A stretch of 64,000 nt of DNA, taken from positions 310,001 to 374,000 of the forward strand of contig CANLOV010000002.1 in NCBI GenBank assembly GCA_947492955.1. The letters run 5' to 3'. Below are positions 18,063 to 25,608 of this stretch, piece after piece. The notes under the pieces were generated by a model. The model was given only the letters and a program-made list of their open reading frames with translations. It was not told where the DNA came from and did no database searches. The stretch comes from an uncultured Cellulophaga sp. Its GTDB lineage: Bacteria > Bacteroidota > Bacteroidia > Flavobacteriales > Flavobacteriaceae. The translations under genes were made by a program, and so were the position numbers. The first letter of the stretch is position 1. The number at the start of each line of letters is the position of its first letter.

Positions 18063-19286
18063 CTATTCGTGTATTTGTGTAACTCTTCTTTCTTCTAATT
18101 TTTTACGCATAAAAAATAAGATTAAAAATAAAACTGTTGCTGCTAATGGAAAAAACATAAGCTTTCCTAAAGTTGCTTTTCCTGCAGCCAATTCTGCAAT
18201 TTCTTGTGTTAACCCAGATGTTAATGCACTCTCACGAGCACCATCTAACCAAGAACCTATTACAGGTTGCCACATTCCGGTTGCAAGCATTCCTGCTCCA
18301 CCAACCAACGACATTCCTAAAGCTCCTGTTTTTGGCAAATATTCTGATACAAAACCTATCATTGTTGGCCAGAAATAGCAAACTCCAAAAGCAAATAAAA
18401 CGGCAGCAAAATATACCATATTTCCTTCGGCTATACTCATACTATATACTGCAACAGTTGTTATAATAGCAGACATTAACAAAACTCCAATAGGGTTTAA
18501 TTTATGTACTATTGGTCCCGCAAAATAACGACCTAAAGCCATAATACCTGTAATCATTGCTAAAATTAACATTGGACTAGCTCCAGAATTTCCTAATATT
18601 TTTTCTATCCATTGCTGTGTACCAAGTTCTGATGTTGCTGTTAAAGTCATACAAAAAGCTATGAATATAAATAATGGTGTTGCCAATCCTTTTATATTCA
18701 CAGAAGTATTTGTTTCTATATGCTGACTCTCTGGAAATTTTTGTTTAAAGAATAAATACCCGTAAACTAAAGTAGGTATTAACATTATCCCTATTTGCAT
18801 TTGCCAACCTAAATCAAAATCTGACATGAACTTAGATATTAAAGCCCCTATTACAATTCCTCCAGGGAACCATACATGAAACTTATTTAACATTGCCGTT
18901 CTATTGTTGGTATACATATCTGCTATCATAGGATTACAACCTGCTTCTACAGAACCATTGGCAAAACCAATTAAAAAAGAAGAGACTAAAAGAGTTACAA
19001 AACCTCCGGCAAATATTGTTAATATTAAACCTAGTAAATGAGATACAAAAGCTAAAATTAATAATTTTCGTGCTCCTAATTTATTATATAATAGTCCTCC
19101 AAAAATAGTAGCTAAAGGAAAACCCCAAAACGCCATACTATTTACCCACCCTAACTGAGTATCAGATAAGGTAAATTGTGTTCCTAAATCTGCTAGTATT
19201 CCTGCGCGTATAGCAAAAGTCATTGCCGTTACTATTAAAGAAATACAGGCAGCTAAAAAAATCTGCTTCTTATTAACTCCTTCCAT
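18063..19286 (-). CDS. MFS sugar transporter
   Basis: A 12-helix major facilitator of 407 residues. The loop between helices 2 and 3 (GGLLYNKLGARKLL) carries the family motif A, and helices 1-6 and 7-12 are separated by a polar loop near residue 200. It resembles nucleoside/sugar proton symporters of the FucP/NupG type. It is the first gene of an operon with the Gfo/Idh/MocA enzyme. A well-formed promoter lies upstream at 19360-19389, with an inverted repeat just beyond it, so this is a regulated transport step. Confidence 0.87.
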   Translation of the reverse strand: MEGVNKKQIFLAACISLIVTAMTFAIRAGILADLGTQFTLSDTQLGWVNSMAFWGFPLATIFGGLLYNKLGARKLLILAFVSHLLGLILTIFAGGFVTLLVSSFLIGFANGSVEAGCNPMIADMYTNNRTAMLNKFHVWFPGGIVIGALISKFMSDFDLGWQMQIGIMLIPTLVYGYLFFKQKFPESQHIETNTSVNIKGLATPLFIFIAFCMTLTATSELGTQQWIEKILGNSGASPMLILAMITGIMALGRYFAGPIVHKLNPIGVLLMSAIITTVAVYSMSIAEGNMVYFAAVLFAFGVCYFWPTMIGFVSEYLPKTGALGMSLVGGAGMLATGMWQPVIGSWLDGARESALTSGLTQEIAELAAGKATLGKLMFFPLAATVLFLILFFMRKKLEERRVTQIHE

Positions 19287-19359
19287 AATATTTATTCTTG
19301 GTTTGTTATTTTTATTTCTGGTTGTTTTTACACCTTTTTTAAAAGTAAGGTATACTTCC

Positions 19360-19389
19360 CAAATGTATTTATATCAATGATAGATTCAA
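19360..19389 (-). promoter_or_regulatory. Promoter of the MFS operon (Bacteroidetes type)
   Basis: Read on the minus strand, TTG (19389-19387) is followed after 19 bases by TACATTTG (19367-19360), matching the Bacteroidetes consensus TTG-N19-TAnnTTTG. It lies about 75 bases upstream of the MFS start codon. Confidence 0.65.
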
Positions 19390-19417
19390 AAAAAAAGCAT
19401 CAATAAATTATCTGAAA

Positions 19418-19445
19418 TACACTATCTATTTGCATAGATAGTGTA
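19418..19445. promoter_or_regulatory. 12-bp inverted repeat upstream of the MFS promoter
   Basis: TACACTATCTAT (19418-19429) and ATAGATAGTGTA (19434-19445) form a perfect 12-bp inverted repeat around TTGC. It starts about 30 bases upstream of the TTG box of the MFS promoter, where an activator would bind. It could also end the preceding transcript, but no T-run follows directly. Confidence 0.5.
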
Positions 19446-19486
19446 ATTATATAGCTTATTAAACTATTCTCTAATTATAATTATTA

Positions 19487-19500
19487 CAAAAACGTTTTCG
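19487..19500. promoter_or_regulatory. LacI-type operator-like palindrome
   Basis: CAAAAACGTTTTCG holds a perfect AAAACGTTTT core with matching outer C and G. It is the shape of LacI/GalR-family sites (central CG flanked by A- and T-tracts). It lies between the epimerase gene and the MFS promoter. No LacI gene is in the window. Confidence 0.4.
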
Positions 19501-19517
19501 TAAAAAAATGATATCTT

Positions 19518-20513
19518 TTATTTTAGTTTTGCTGATGCCGCTATTAATAAGTTTTTTGTAGCTAAAATTCCATCTTCTTCTCCCATTTTATGGCCTTCAT
19601 ACTCTACACCTATAAATCCGTTATATCCTTCATTTTTAACAATTTGAAGTAATTTACCGTAATCTAATTTTGTTTCATTACCTGCTTCATCAAAATTATA
19701 CGATTTAGCACTTACGGCTTTTGCAAAAGGCATTAATTCTTCTACCCCTTTATAATTATCGTACTCTTCTATACATTCAGACCCATAGTAAGAGCCATCT
19801 TTTCTTTTTACACAAAAATTACCAAAATCTGGTAGTGTTCCACAGTTATCCATTCCAACTTTTTCCATTACCTCTGCCAATTTAGATGCATTAGATGATA
19901 ATCCTCCATGGTTTTCTACAATTACATTTACATGCTTATCTTTAGCATAAGTAGCTAATTGCTTTAGTCCGTCAACAGCATTTAAAACCCATTCTTCGGC
20001 AATTTTACTTCCCATTAAATTAACTCTAATAGAATGGCAACCCATTGCTGCTGCTGCATCTACCCATTTGTAATGGTTTTCTACAGCAAGCTTACGCTCC
20101 TTAGCATTAGTAGTTGCTAAATCTCCTTGCCCATCTATCATAATAATTAAGTTTTTAAGCCCATGCTTATTACTTTCTTCATTACACTTTTTAACAAAAG
20201 ATGCCATAGCTTCCTTGGAGTAGTTTGCTGCTTCTAATTCCTTTTTATACAGCTGACTTACATATTCCAAACCTTCAAAACCCCAAGATTTTGCCTTTTC
20301 GGCAAAAGAATATGGATCCAAGCCCTCTTCTAATATCATTTTGTGTATAGACCATTGCGCTAAAGAGAGTTTAAAAAATGGCTTTGCTTTCACAGGTTCT
20401 TTTACCTCTATTACTTCTTGTTTTTCTTCTTTCTTAGCTTCCTTACAAGAATATATCATTGAAAAAACAATAACCCCTAATAGAACCCTTTTTAATAATT
20501 CACTTTTTTTCAT
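19518..20513 (-). CDS. TIM-barrel sugar isomerase/epimerase lipoprotein
   Basis: A 331-residue sugar phosphate isomerase/epimerase-like protein. Unlike the one at 15108-16160, it has a lipoprotein signal (MKKSELLKRVLLGVIVFSMIYSC, lipobox IYSC at about residue 23), so it acts in the periplasm or at the outer membrane. Metal-ligand motifs are VIVENHGG, LPDFGNF, AKSYNFDE and GVEYEGH. Exported members of this family sit beside GMC oxidoreductases and DUF1080 proteins in 3-keto-sugar clusters. It is divergent from the GMC oxidoreductase gene, with a 127-base shared control region. Confidence 0.85.
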   Translation of the reverse strand: MKKSELLKRVLLGVIVFSMIYSCKEAKKEEKQEVIEVKEPVKAKPFFKLSLAQWSIHKMILEEGLDPYSFAEKAKSWGFEGLEYVSQLYKKELEAANYSKEAMASFVKKCNEESNKHGLKNLIIMIDGQGDLATTNAKERKLAVENHYKWVDAAAAMGCHSIRVNLMGSKIAEEWVLNAVDGLKQLATYAKDKHVNVIVENHGGLSSNASKLAEVMEKVGMDNCGTLPDFGNFCVKRKDGSYYGSECIEEYDNYKGVEELMPFAKAVSAKSYNFDEAGNETKLDYGKLLQIVKNEGYNGFIGVEYEGHKMGEEDGILATKNLLIAASAKLK

Positions 20514-20640
20514 TTATTTTTTATTTTCATTAAACCCAACAACTACATCGATATAGTTATTATAATCATAGTATTTACAGCGTTTAAATGTAAAAAATTA
20601 ATTTTATATTTATGAAACATATGAAATAAACAAAAAAAAT

Positions 20641-22353
20641 ATGAGCAAGTTCTATTATAACAAAGAGCAAGAATCTTATGATGCAATTGTAGTTGGCACT
20701 GGTATAAGCGGTGGCTGGGCAGCAAAAGAGCTTTGCGAAAACGGTTTAAAAACACTTGTTCTAGAAAGAGGTAGAATGGTTACACATATAAAAGATTATG
20801 TAACTGCCCATAAAGACCCTTGGGATTTTCCAAATGGCGGCATGCCAACCCAAGAAGATATAAAAAAACAGCCCAAACAACACCGAAGTGGTTATACTAC
20901 GAAAGCAGAAAGTAAAGATTGGTTTGTAAATGATTTAGAACACCCTTACAATGAAAAAAAACGTTTTGATTGGATGCGTGGCTATCACGTTGGAGGGCGT
21001 TCCTTACAATGGGGAAGGCAATCTTACCGATTAAGTGATATAGATTTTAATGCGAATAAAAATGATGGACATGGTATAGATTGGCCTGTACGCTATAAAG
21101 ATATAGCTCCATGGTATGATAAAGTTGAGACATTTATTGGTATAAGTGGTGAGGCTCTTGGATTACCACAACTACCCGATAGTAAATTTTTACCTGCAGT
21201 AGAATTAAACTGTGTAGAAGAACATTTAAAACAAAAAGTATCTGAAAATTTTGATGGAAGAGTAGTTACTCCTGGAAGGATTGCCCATATTATGGGAACA
21301 AAACAATTTGATGGAAGAAGCAAATGTCAGTTTCGCAATCGTTGTATACGAGGCTGCCCTTTTGGTGCTTATTTTAGTAGCTTATCATCTACATTACCTG
21401 CTGCAGAAAAAACAGGGAATATGACTCTTAGACCAGATTCTATAGTCTCTGAAGTTATCTATAACCCTGATACTAAAAAAGCAACGGGTGTAAAGGTTAT
21501 TGATAGAATTACTAAAGAAGAATTTATTTTTAAAGCTAAGGTAATATTTTTATGTGCTTCAACAATTGCATCTACCTCCATACTTATGCAATCGAAATCG
21601 GATAGTTTTCCTAACGGTATGGGTAATACATCTGATCAATTAGGCAGAAATATTATGGACCACCATCTTAAGGTTGGAGCCTACGCTAAATTCGATGGTT
21701 TTAAAGATATATATTACAAAGGAAGACGTCCTGGCGGTATTTATATTCCTAGATTTAGAAACCTTGGAAAAGATAGCGACCAAAAAGACTATATCCGTGG
21801 ATTTGGTTATCAAGGTAGAGCAACCAGAGGTAATTGGGAAGATTCTATTACTGAATTATCTCATGGAAAAGATCTTAAAGAAGCCATATTAAAACCTGGC
21901 GGATGGACTCTAGGCATAATGGGTTTTGGAGAAGTTTTACCTTATGAAGAAAATAGATTTACTTTAGATTATAACAAAAAAGACCAATGGGGTTTACCTA
22001 CTGTTACTTTTGATGCTGAGTTAAAAGAAAATGAAATTAACATGCGTAAAGACATGAAGCAATCTGCAATAGATATGCTAAAAAAATCTGGTTTTAAAAA
22101 TGTTATTGGTTTTGACAATGAAATAGGATTGGGTCTTGGCATTCATGAAATGGGTACTGCTCGTATGGGTAAAGACCCCAAAACATCTGTATTAAATGCC
22201 AATAACCAACTGCATGACGTACCAAATGTGTATGTAACAGACGGCTCTTTTATGACATCTGCCAGTTGTGTAAACCCATCTTTAACATACATGGCATTTA
22301 CTGCCAGAGCAGCAAATCATGCCGCAAAAGAACTTAAAAAAGGAAGTATATAA
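20641..22353 (+). CDS. GMC family FAD oxidoreductase
   Basis: A glucose-methanol-choline oxidoreductase of 570 residues. The FAD-binding motif VVGTGISGGWAA is at about residues 15-26, and RGYHVGGRSLQWGR follows near 115. A cysteine-rich patch (CQFRNRCIRGCPFG) lies near 230, and the C-terminal active-site region has HEMGTARMG and SASCVNPSLTYMAF. With its small subunit (next gene, one-base overlap TAATG) it resembles gluconate 2-dehydrogenase and bacterial glycoside 3-dehydrogenases, which pass electrons to a cytochrome c. It probably oxidises C3 of a sugar or glycoside in the periplasm. Confidence 0.88.
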   Translation: MSKFYYNKEQESYDAIVVGTGISGGWAAKELCENGLKTLVLERGRMVTHIKDYVTAHKDPWDFPNGGMPTQEDIKKQPKQHRSGYTTKAESKDWFVNDLEHPYNEKKRFDWMRGYHVGGRSLQWGRQSYRLSDIDFNANKNDGHGIDWPVRYKDIAPWYDKVETFIGISGEALGLPQLPDSKFLPAVELNCVEEHLKQKVSENFDGRVVTPGRIAHIMGTKQFDGRSKCQFRNRCIRGCPFGAYFSSLSSTLPAAEKTGNMTLRPDSIVSEVIYNPDTKKATGVKVIDRITKEEFIFKAKVIFLCASTIASTSILMQSKSDSFPNGMGNTSDQLGRNIMDHHLKVGAYAKFDGFKDIYYKGRRPGGIYIPRFRNLGKDSDQKDYIRGFGYQGRATRGNWEDSITELSHGKDLKEAILKPGGWTLGIMGFGEVLPYEENRFTLDYNKKDQWGLPTVTFDAELKENEINMRKDMKQSAIDMLKKSGFKNVIGFDNEIGLGLGIHEMGTARMGKDPKTSVLNANNQLHDVPNVYVTDGSFMTSASCVNPSLTYMAFTARAANHAAKELKKGSI

Positions 22354-23003
22354 TGGATAGAAGAAAAGCGCTTAAAAACTTAGGATTATCACTTGGCTAT
22401 ACTGTTGCTACTCCTACTCTAATTAGTATTTTTCAAAGTTGTAAAAACAAAAATGAAACTACTTGGGTTCCAGACTTTTTTACAAAAGAAGAAGGAGATA
22501 TTATAATAAAACTAGTTGATCTTATTCTTCCAAAAACAGATACCCCTTCTGCTTCAGAAGTTAATGTACATTTATTTATAGATAAATTTATAAATGAAGT
22601 AATAGAAAAAAAAGAACAAAAATTATTAAAAGCTGGGCTTAGCAAATTAATTTCTAAAACAATAAAAGCCTCTAATAAAGAGACTGTAATAGATTTAACA
22701 TCAGAAGATTTAGATATAACTTTAGAAAAGTCTTTAAAAATTTCTAAAGAGCAAGCAAAAAGCAACAAACAAAAAATAAATACTTACAAAAAAAGTATAC
22801 AAAACGAAGTTACCATAGCTGAACTTAATGATGATGCTACTATTTACGCTTTTACTTCTGAATTAAGAGACTTAACAATTTTAGGATATAGAACATCTGA
22901 ATACATAGGAGAGGAAGTCTTAGCATATTTACCTATTCCTGGTGAGTATATTCCTTGCGGAGACTTAGAAGAATTAACAAAAGGAAAAGCATGGTCTTTG
23001 TAA
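22353..23003 (+). CDS. Gluconate 2-dehydrogenase subunit 3 family protein
   Basis: Small partner subunit of the GMC oxidoreductase. The N-terminus MDRRKALKNLGLSLGYTVA is a twin-arginine signal, followed by a possible lipobox-like SC at about residues 28-29; the mature part (about 40-216) matches the family, with FTKEEGDIIIKLVDLILPKTDTPSA cut by normal spacing. Such subunits carry the flavin subunit through the Tat pathway, riding along with it. The start codon shares one base with the GMC stop, so translation is coupled. A terminator follows at 23296-23330. Confidence 0.85.
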   Translation: MDRRKALKNLGLSLGYTVATPTLISIFQSCKNKNETTWVPDFFTKEEGDIIIKLVDLILPKTDTPSASEVNVHLFIDKFINEVIEKKEQKLLKAGLSKLISKTIKASNKETVIDLTSEDLDITLEKSLKISKEQAKSNKQKINTYKKSIQNEVTIAELNDDATIYAFTSELRDLTILGYRTSEYIGEEVLAYLPIPGEYIPCGDLEELTKGKAWSL

Positions 23004-23143
23004 CAAACAGCTAAAAAAACACCTTAAACTTTGCAATAAATATATTATTTTAACGTTTAATTTAAGTAATTAACATTTTTTATAATCCAATTGTTAATTT
23101 AGTAACGTATATATAAAATAAATCAATAAAACCCCAAAACAAA

Positions 23144-23227
23144 ATGGATAATCATATTATATTCTTATTGCTTTATGGTTCTGCTCTAATAGTAGCTAGT
23201 ATTTTAAAGCCTATTATTAAAAAATAA
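23144..23227 (+). CDS. Putative 27-residue membrane peptide
   Basis: A short frame encodes MDNHIIFLLLYGSALIVASI followed by LKPIIKK, a single hydrophobic helix with a positive C-terminal tail. It stands alone in the gap between the GMC operon and the small lipoprotein gene, with an AT-rich leader and a strong terminator 70 bases downstream. Such small membrane proteins are real in many bacteria, but a frame of this length can arise by chance. Confidence 0.4.
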   Translation: MDNHIIFLLLYGSALIVASILKPIIKK

Positions 23228-23295
23228 TAAATCCTTATCTTTTTAAAATTACATTAAAAAAGATAGTATTTACATAAACAAAAACAAATTATAGT

Positions 23296-23330
23296 ATAAA
23301 AAATGCCCTCTAATAGAGGGCATTTTTTAT
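23296..23330. terminator. Bidirectional terminator, copy A
   Basis: ATAAAAAATGCCCTCT (23296-23311) pairs over 16 bases with AGAGGGCATTTTTTAT (23315-23330) around AAT. The core ATGCCCTCT/AGAGGGCAT is identical to the terminator at 24033-24064. Confidence 0.9.
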
Positions 23331-23413
23331 AAGTAAGGTTGTAATATTTGGGCTTCTAATAATGTTATGATTGAGCAATTAGGTTAATTTGGTTATAAAC
23401 ACAATCACTTAAT
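23296..23413 (-). ncRNA. Candidate small RNA A (minus strand)
   Basis: Reading the minus strand, tandem TGTTGT-type repeats (23457-23465 and, weaker, 23478-23486, 21 bases apart) precede a conserved block (ATTGTTT then TATATTTAC, 23439-23420). A stretch without a coding frame follows and ends in the perfect terminator 23296-23330. The same order and spacing recur in copy B. The start near 23413 is inferred from the -7-like TATATTTA; the length would be about 118 bases. Confidence 0.35.
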
Positions 23414-23456
23414 AATATGGTAAATATATATAAAACAATACTTTACAGAAATTATA

Positions 23457-23486
23457 TGTTGTGAATTTATATTATTCTGTTGTTGC
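23457..23486 (-). promoter_or_regulatory. Tandem repeat upstream of candidate small RNA A
   Basis: TGTTGTGAA (23457-23465) and the weaker TGTTGTTGC (23478-23486) are 21 bases apart. The stronger half-site lies 29 bases from the conserved GTAAATATA block, the same distance as in copy B. Tandem 9-bp sites at this period are typical of LytTR regulators; the binder is inferred. Confidence 0.35.
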
Positions 23487-23595
23487 TCATACGAACGGTA
23501 TATTTTTTCGGATTAATAACACAGATAATATTTATATCTTTTATTTTAACGCAACGATTTCTCTTTTCTACATCTTGTTTACAAAACAATTACAC

Positions 23596-24006
23596 ATGAA
23601 AAAACTTATTTTTATCAATGTTATTATCTTTTTTTTAATTAGCTGTAATAATGATGATAACGGTACAAAAACTGAACACCCTATTAATGGCTCTTGGAAT
23701 TTAAAAAATGTTTCTGGAGGTATTGTAGGGGTTAACCTCGATTATAATACAGAACAAGTTGTATGGACTTTTAACGAAACTAATAACTCTTTAGAAGTTA
23801 AAAACAATATTATAACTACAGGTCCTAAAAATATTTATTCAGGATTGTCTACTGGCACTTATACTTATGAAATAAAAATAGATGAAGAAAAAGAAATTCT
23901 ATATATAAATGAGGCTTTATTTGGAGTAATTAAAATAGAAAATGAAATACTAACAATAAATGATAATTTGGCTGCTGATGGTTTTCTATACACCTATAGC
24001 AAATAA
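23596..24006 (+). CDS. Small lipoprotein, lipocalin-like
   Basis: The start is set at the ATG at 23596 (MKKLIFINVIIFFLISC), which gives a clear lipobox (LISC); an upstream GTG reading frame adds 45 residues that look non-coding. The mature protein of about 120 residues is beta-rich with the opening PINGSWNLKNVSGG, as in lipocalin-like domains of Bacteroidetes, and a DDN-type tether after the cysteine. Function unknown. It is flanked on both sides by the two candidate small-RNA elements, with terminator B 27 bases after its stop. Confidence 0.7.
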   Translation: MKKLIFINVIIFFLISCNNDDNGTKTEHPINGSWNLKNVSGGIVGVNLDYNTEQVVWTFNETNNSLEVKNNIITTGPKNIYSGLSTGTYTYEIKIDEEKEILYINEALFGVIKIENEILTINDNLAADGFLYTYSK

Positions 24007-24032
24007 CAGCAATATTAAAACAGTAACAACAA

Positions 24033-24064
24033 AAAAAATGCCCTCTTATTAGAGGGCATTTTTT
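24033..24064. terminator. Bidirectional terminator, copy B
   Basis: AAAAAATGCCCTCT (24033-24046) pairs with AGAGGGCATTTTTT (24051-24064) around TATT. It ends the small lipoprotein gene on the plus strand and the candidate small RNA B on the minus strand. Confidence 0.9.
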
Positions 24065-24189
24065 CTAAGTAGGATTTGTTAAGATTTGGTAAATCTTTAA
24101 GGTTTTAATTAAGCTCCGATTTGGGGAAATCTAAGCATTTAGTGTATTAAATAATCATGTTAGTTTTGGGGGTAAACATATTCTCTAAT
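24033..24189 (-). ncRNA. Candidate small RNA B (minus strand)
   Basis: This convergent gap of 312 bases holds no gene. On the minus strand it carries, in order, tandem TTCACAACA repeats, the conserved ATTGTTT...TATATTTAC block (24215-24196), a C-rich stretch (TTTACCCCCAAAA), two gapped palindromes GATTTCCCCAAATC (24131-24118) and GATTTACCAAATC (24095-24083), and the perfect terminator. Exposed C-runs and a strong terminator are common in regulatory RNAs. Length about 157 bases if it starts near 24189. No Rfam family is recognised by eye. Confidence 0.4.
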
Positions 24190-24232
24190 TACACTGTAAA
24201 TATAGAACAAACAATGTGTAGTATTGGTTTTT

Positions 24233-24262
24233 TGTTGTGAAGTAACCAAAAAGTGTTGTGAA
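24233..24262 (-). promoter_or_regulatory. Tandem TTCACAACA repeats, LytTR-like site
   Basis: TGTTGTGAA occurs at 24233-24241 and 24254-24262 on the plus strand (TTCACAACA on the minus strand), 21 bases apart. Two 9-bp direct repeats with 12-base spacing are typical of LytTR response regulators. They precede candidate RNA B by 29 bases from the conserved TATATTTAC block. Confidence 0.45.
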
Positions 24263-24318
24263 AAAAACCCACAATGTTTTGTGTCCGATGAATAACATTC
24301 TACCCCTAGCTTACTATT

Positions 24319-25530
24319 TTAATATTCATCTAAATTCTCAGGATATAAAAAATTATTATATGGAAAACGGGTTATATGTATATCTCTTACTTCATCGTAA
24401 ACCCTTTTTCTAAACTCGCTTAAATTTTCTTTATTTAAGGCAGAAATAAATAATGCTCTATCTCCAACTTTCTGCATCCAAGTTTGTTTCCACTCATCAA
24501 TTGTAAAATGCTTTTCTGTTCTTTCTGTAATTAAATCATCATGATCTATAGTTTCATGCTTATATTGATCAATCTTATTAAAAACCATTATAATTTTTTT
24601 ATCAGCACTATCAATCTCATCTAAAATTTTATTTACAGATGCTATATGCTCTTCAAAATTAGGATGCGATATATCTACAACATGTAATAATAAATCTGCC
24701 TCTCTAACCTCATCCAATGTACTTTTAAAACTTTCTACCAATTGCGTTGGTAATTTTCTAATAAAACCTACTGTATCTGTTAATAAAAAAGGGAGGTTAC
24801 CAATAACTACTTTACGCACTGTAGTATCTAGTGTAGCAAAAAGCTTATTTTCCGCAAAAACATCACTCTTACTTACTACATTCATCAAGGTAGACTTACC
24901 AACATTGGTATACCCCACCAAAGCAACACGTACTAGAGCACCACGATTACCGCGTTGTACCCCCATTTGCTTATCTATTTTTAAAAGTTTCTTTTTAAGT
25001 AAGGATATCCTATCTCTTACAATACGTCTGTCTGTTTCTATTTCTGTTTCTCCAGGTCCACGCATACCAATACCTCCTTTTTGGCGCTCTAAGTGTGTCC
25101 ATAAACCTGTTAACCTTGGTAATAAATATTGATATTGTGCTAGTTCTACCTGCGTACGAGCATTACTAGATTGAGCTCTTTGCGCAAAAATATCTAAGAT
25201 AAGACTTGTACGATCTAAAATTTTACAACGCAACTGCTTTTCTATATTTCGCTGTTGTGCAGGAGAAAGCTCATCATCAAAAATAACAGTACTTATTTTA
25301 TTTTCTTCTACAAAAGTCTCTACTTCTTGCATTTTTCCTGTACCTATATAGGTTTTTGGAAAAGGGACATCTACTCGTTGTACAAAACGTTTGCTTACCT
25401 CCCCACCCGCTGTATAAGTTAAAAACTCTAACTCGTCCAAATATTCCTTTACCTGCACCTCATTCTGTTCTCTAGATATAACACCTATCAAAACTGTTTT
25501 TTCGTACGCAGTATCTTTTTTCTCTAACAT
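24319..25530 (-). CDS. hflX: GTPase HflX
   Basis: A ribosome-associated GTPase that splits stalled ribosomes. The HflX-specific N-domain ends in RGPGETEIETDRR (157-169), a coiled stretch follows, and the G domain has GYTNVGKST (206-214), a DTVGF motif and NKID. Length (403) is normal. The gene is monocistronic and ends in the convergent gap with the small-RNA-like element; it is divergent from the endonuclease gene at 25609. A TAGATTTG -7-like element lies at 25555-25548. Confidence 0.96.
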   Translation of the reverse strand: MLEKKDTAYEKTVLIGVISREQNEVQVKEYLDELEFLTYTAGGEVSKRFVQRVDVPFPKTYIGTGKMQEVETFVEENKISTVIFDDELSPAQQRNIEKQLRCKILDRTSLILDIFAQRAQSSNARTQVELAQYQYLLPRLTGLWTHLERQKGGIGMRGPGETEIETDRRIVRDRISLLKKKLLKIDKQMGVQRGNRGALVRVALVGYTNVGKSTLMNVVSKSDVFAENKLFATLDTTVRKVVIGNLPFLLTDTVGFIRKLPTQLVESFKSTLDEVREADLLLHVVDISHPNFEEHIASVNKILDEIDSADKKIIMVFNKIDQYKHETIDHDDLITERTEKHFTIDEWKQTWMQKVGDRALFISALNKENLSEFRKRVYDEVRDIHITRFPYNNFLYPENLDEY

Positions 25531-25608
25531 AAAAACAAATTAAAGTGCAAATCTAATTAATAGTTCGTAAGCTATTTTTGTATTTTTGAAAACAAACCCA
25601 AAATAAAT

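Noticed and set aside
25573-25588. Two TATTTTTG -7-like boxes before the endonuclease gene
   Set aside because: No TTG box at the right distance; AT-rich DNA gives such boxes often.
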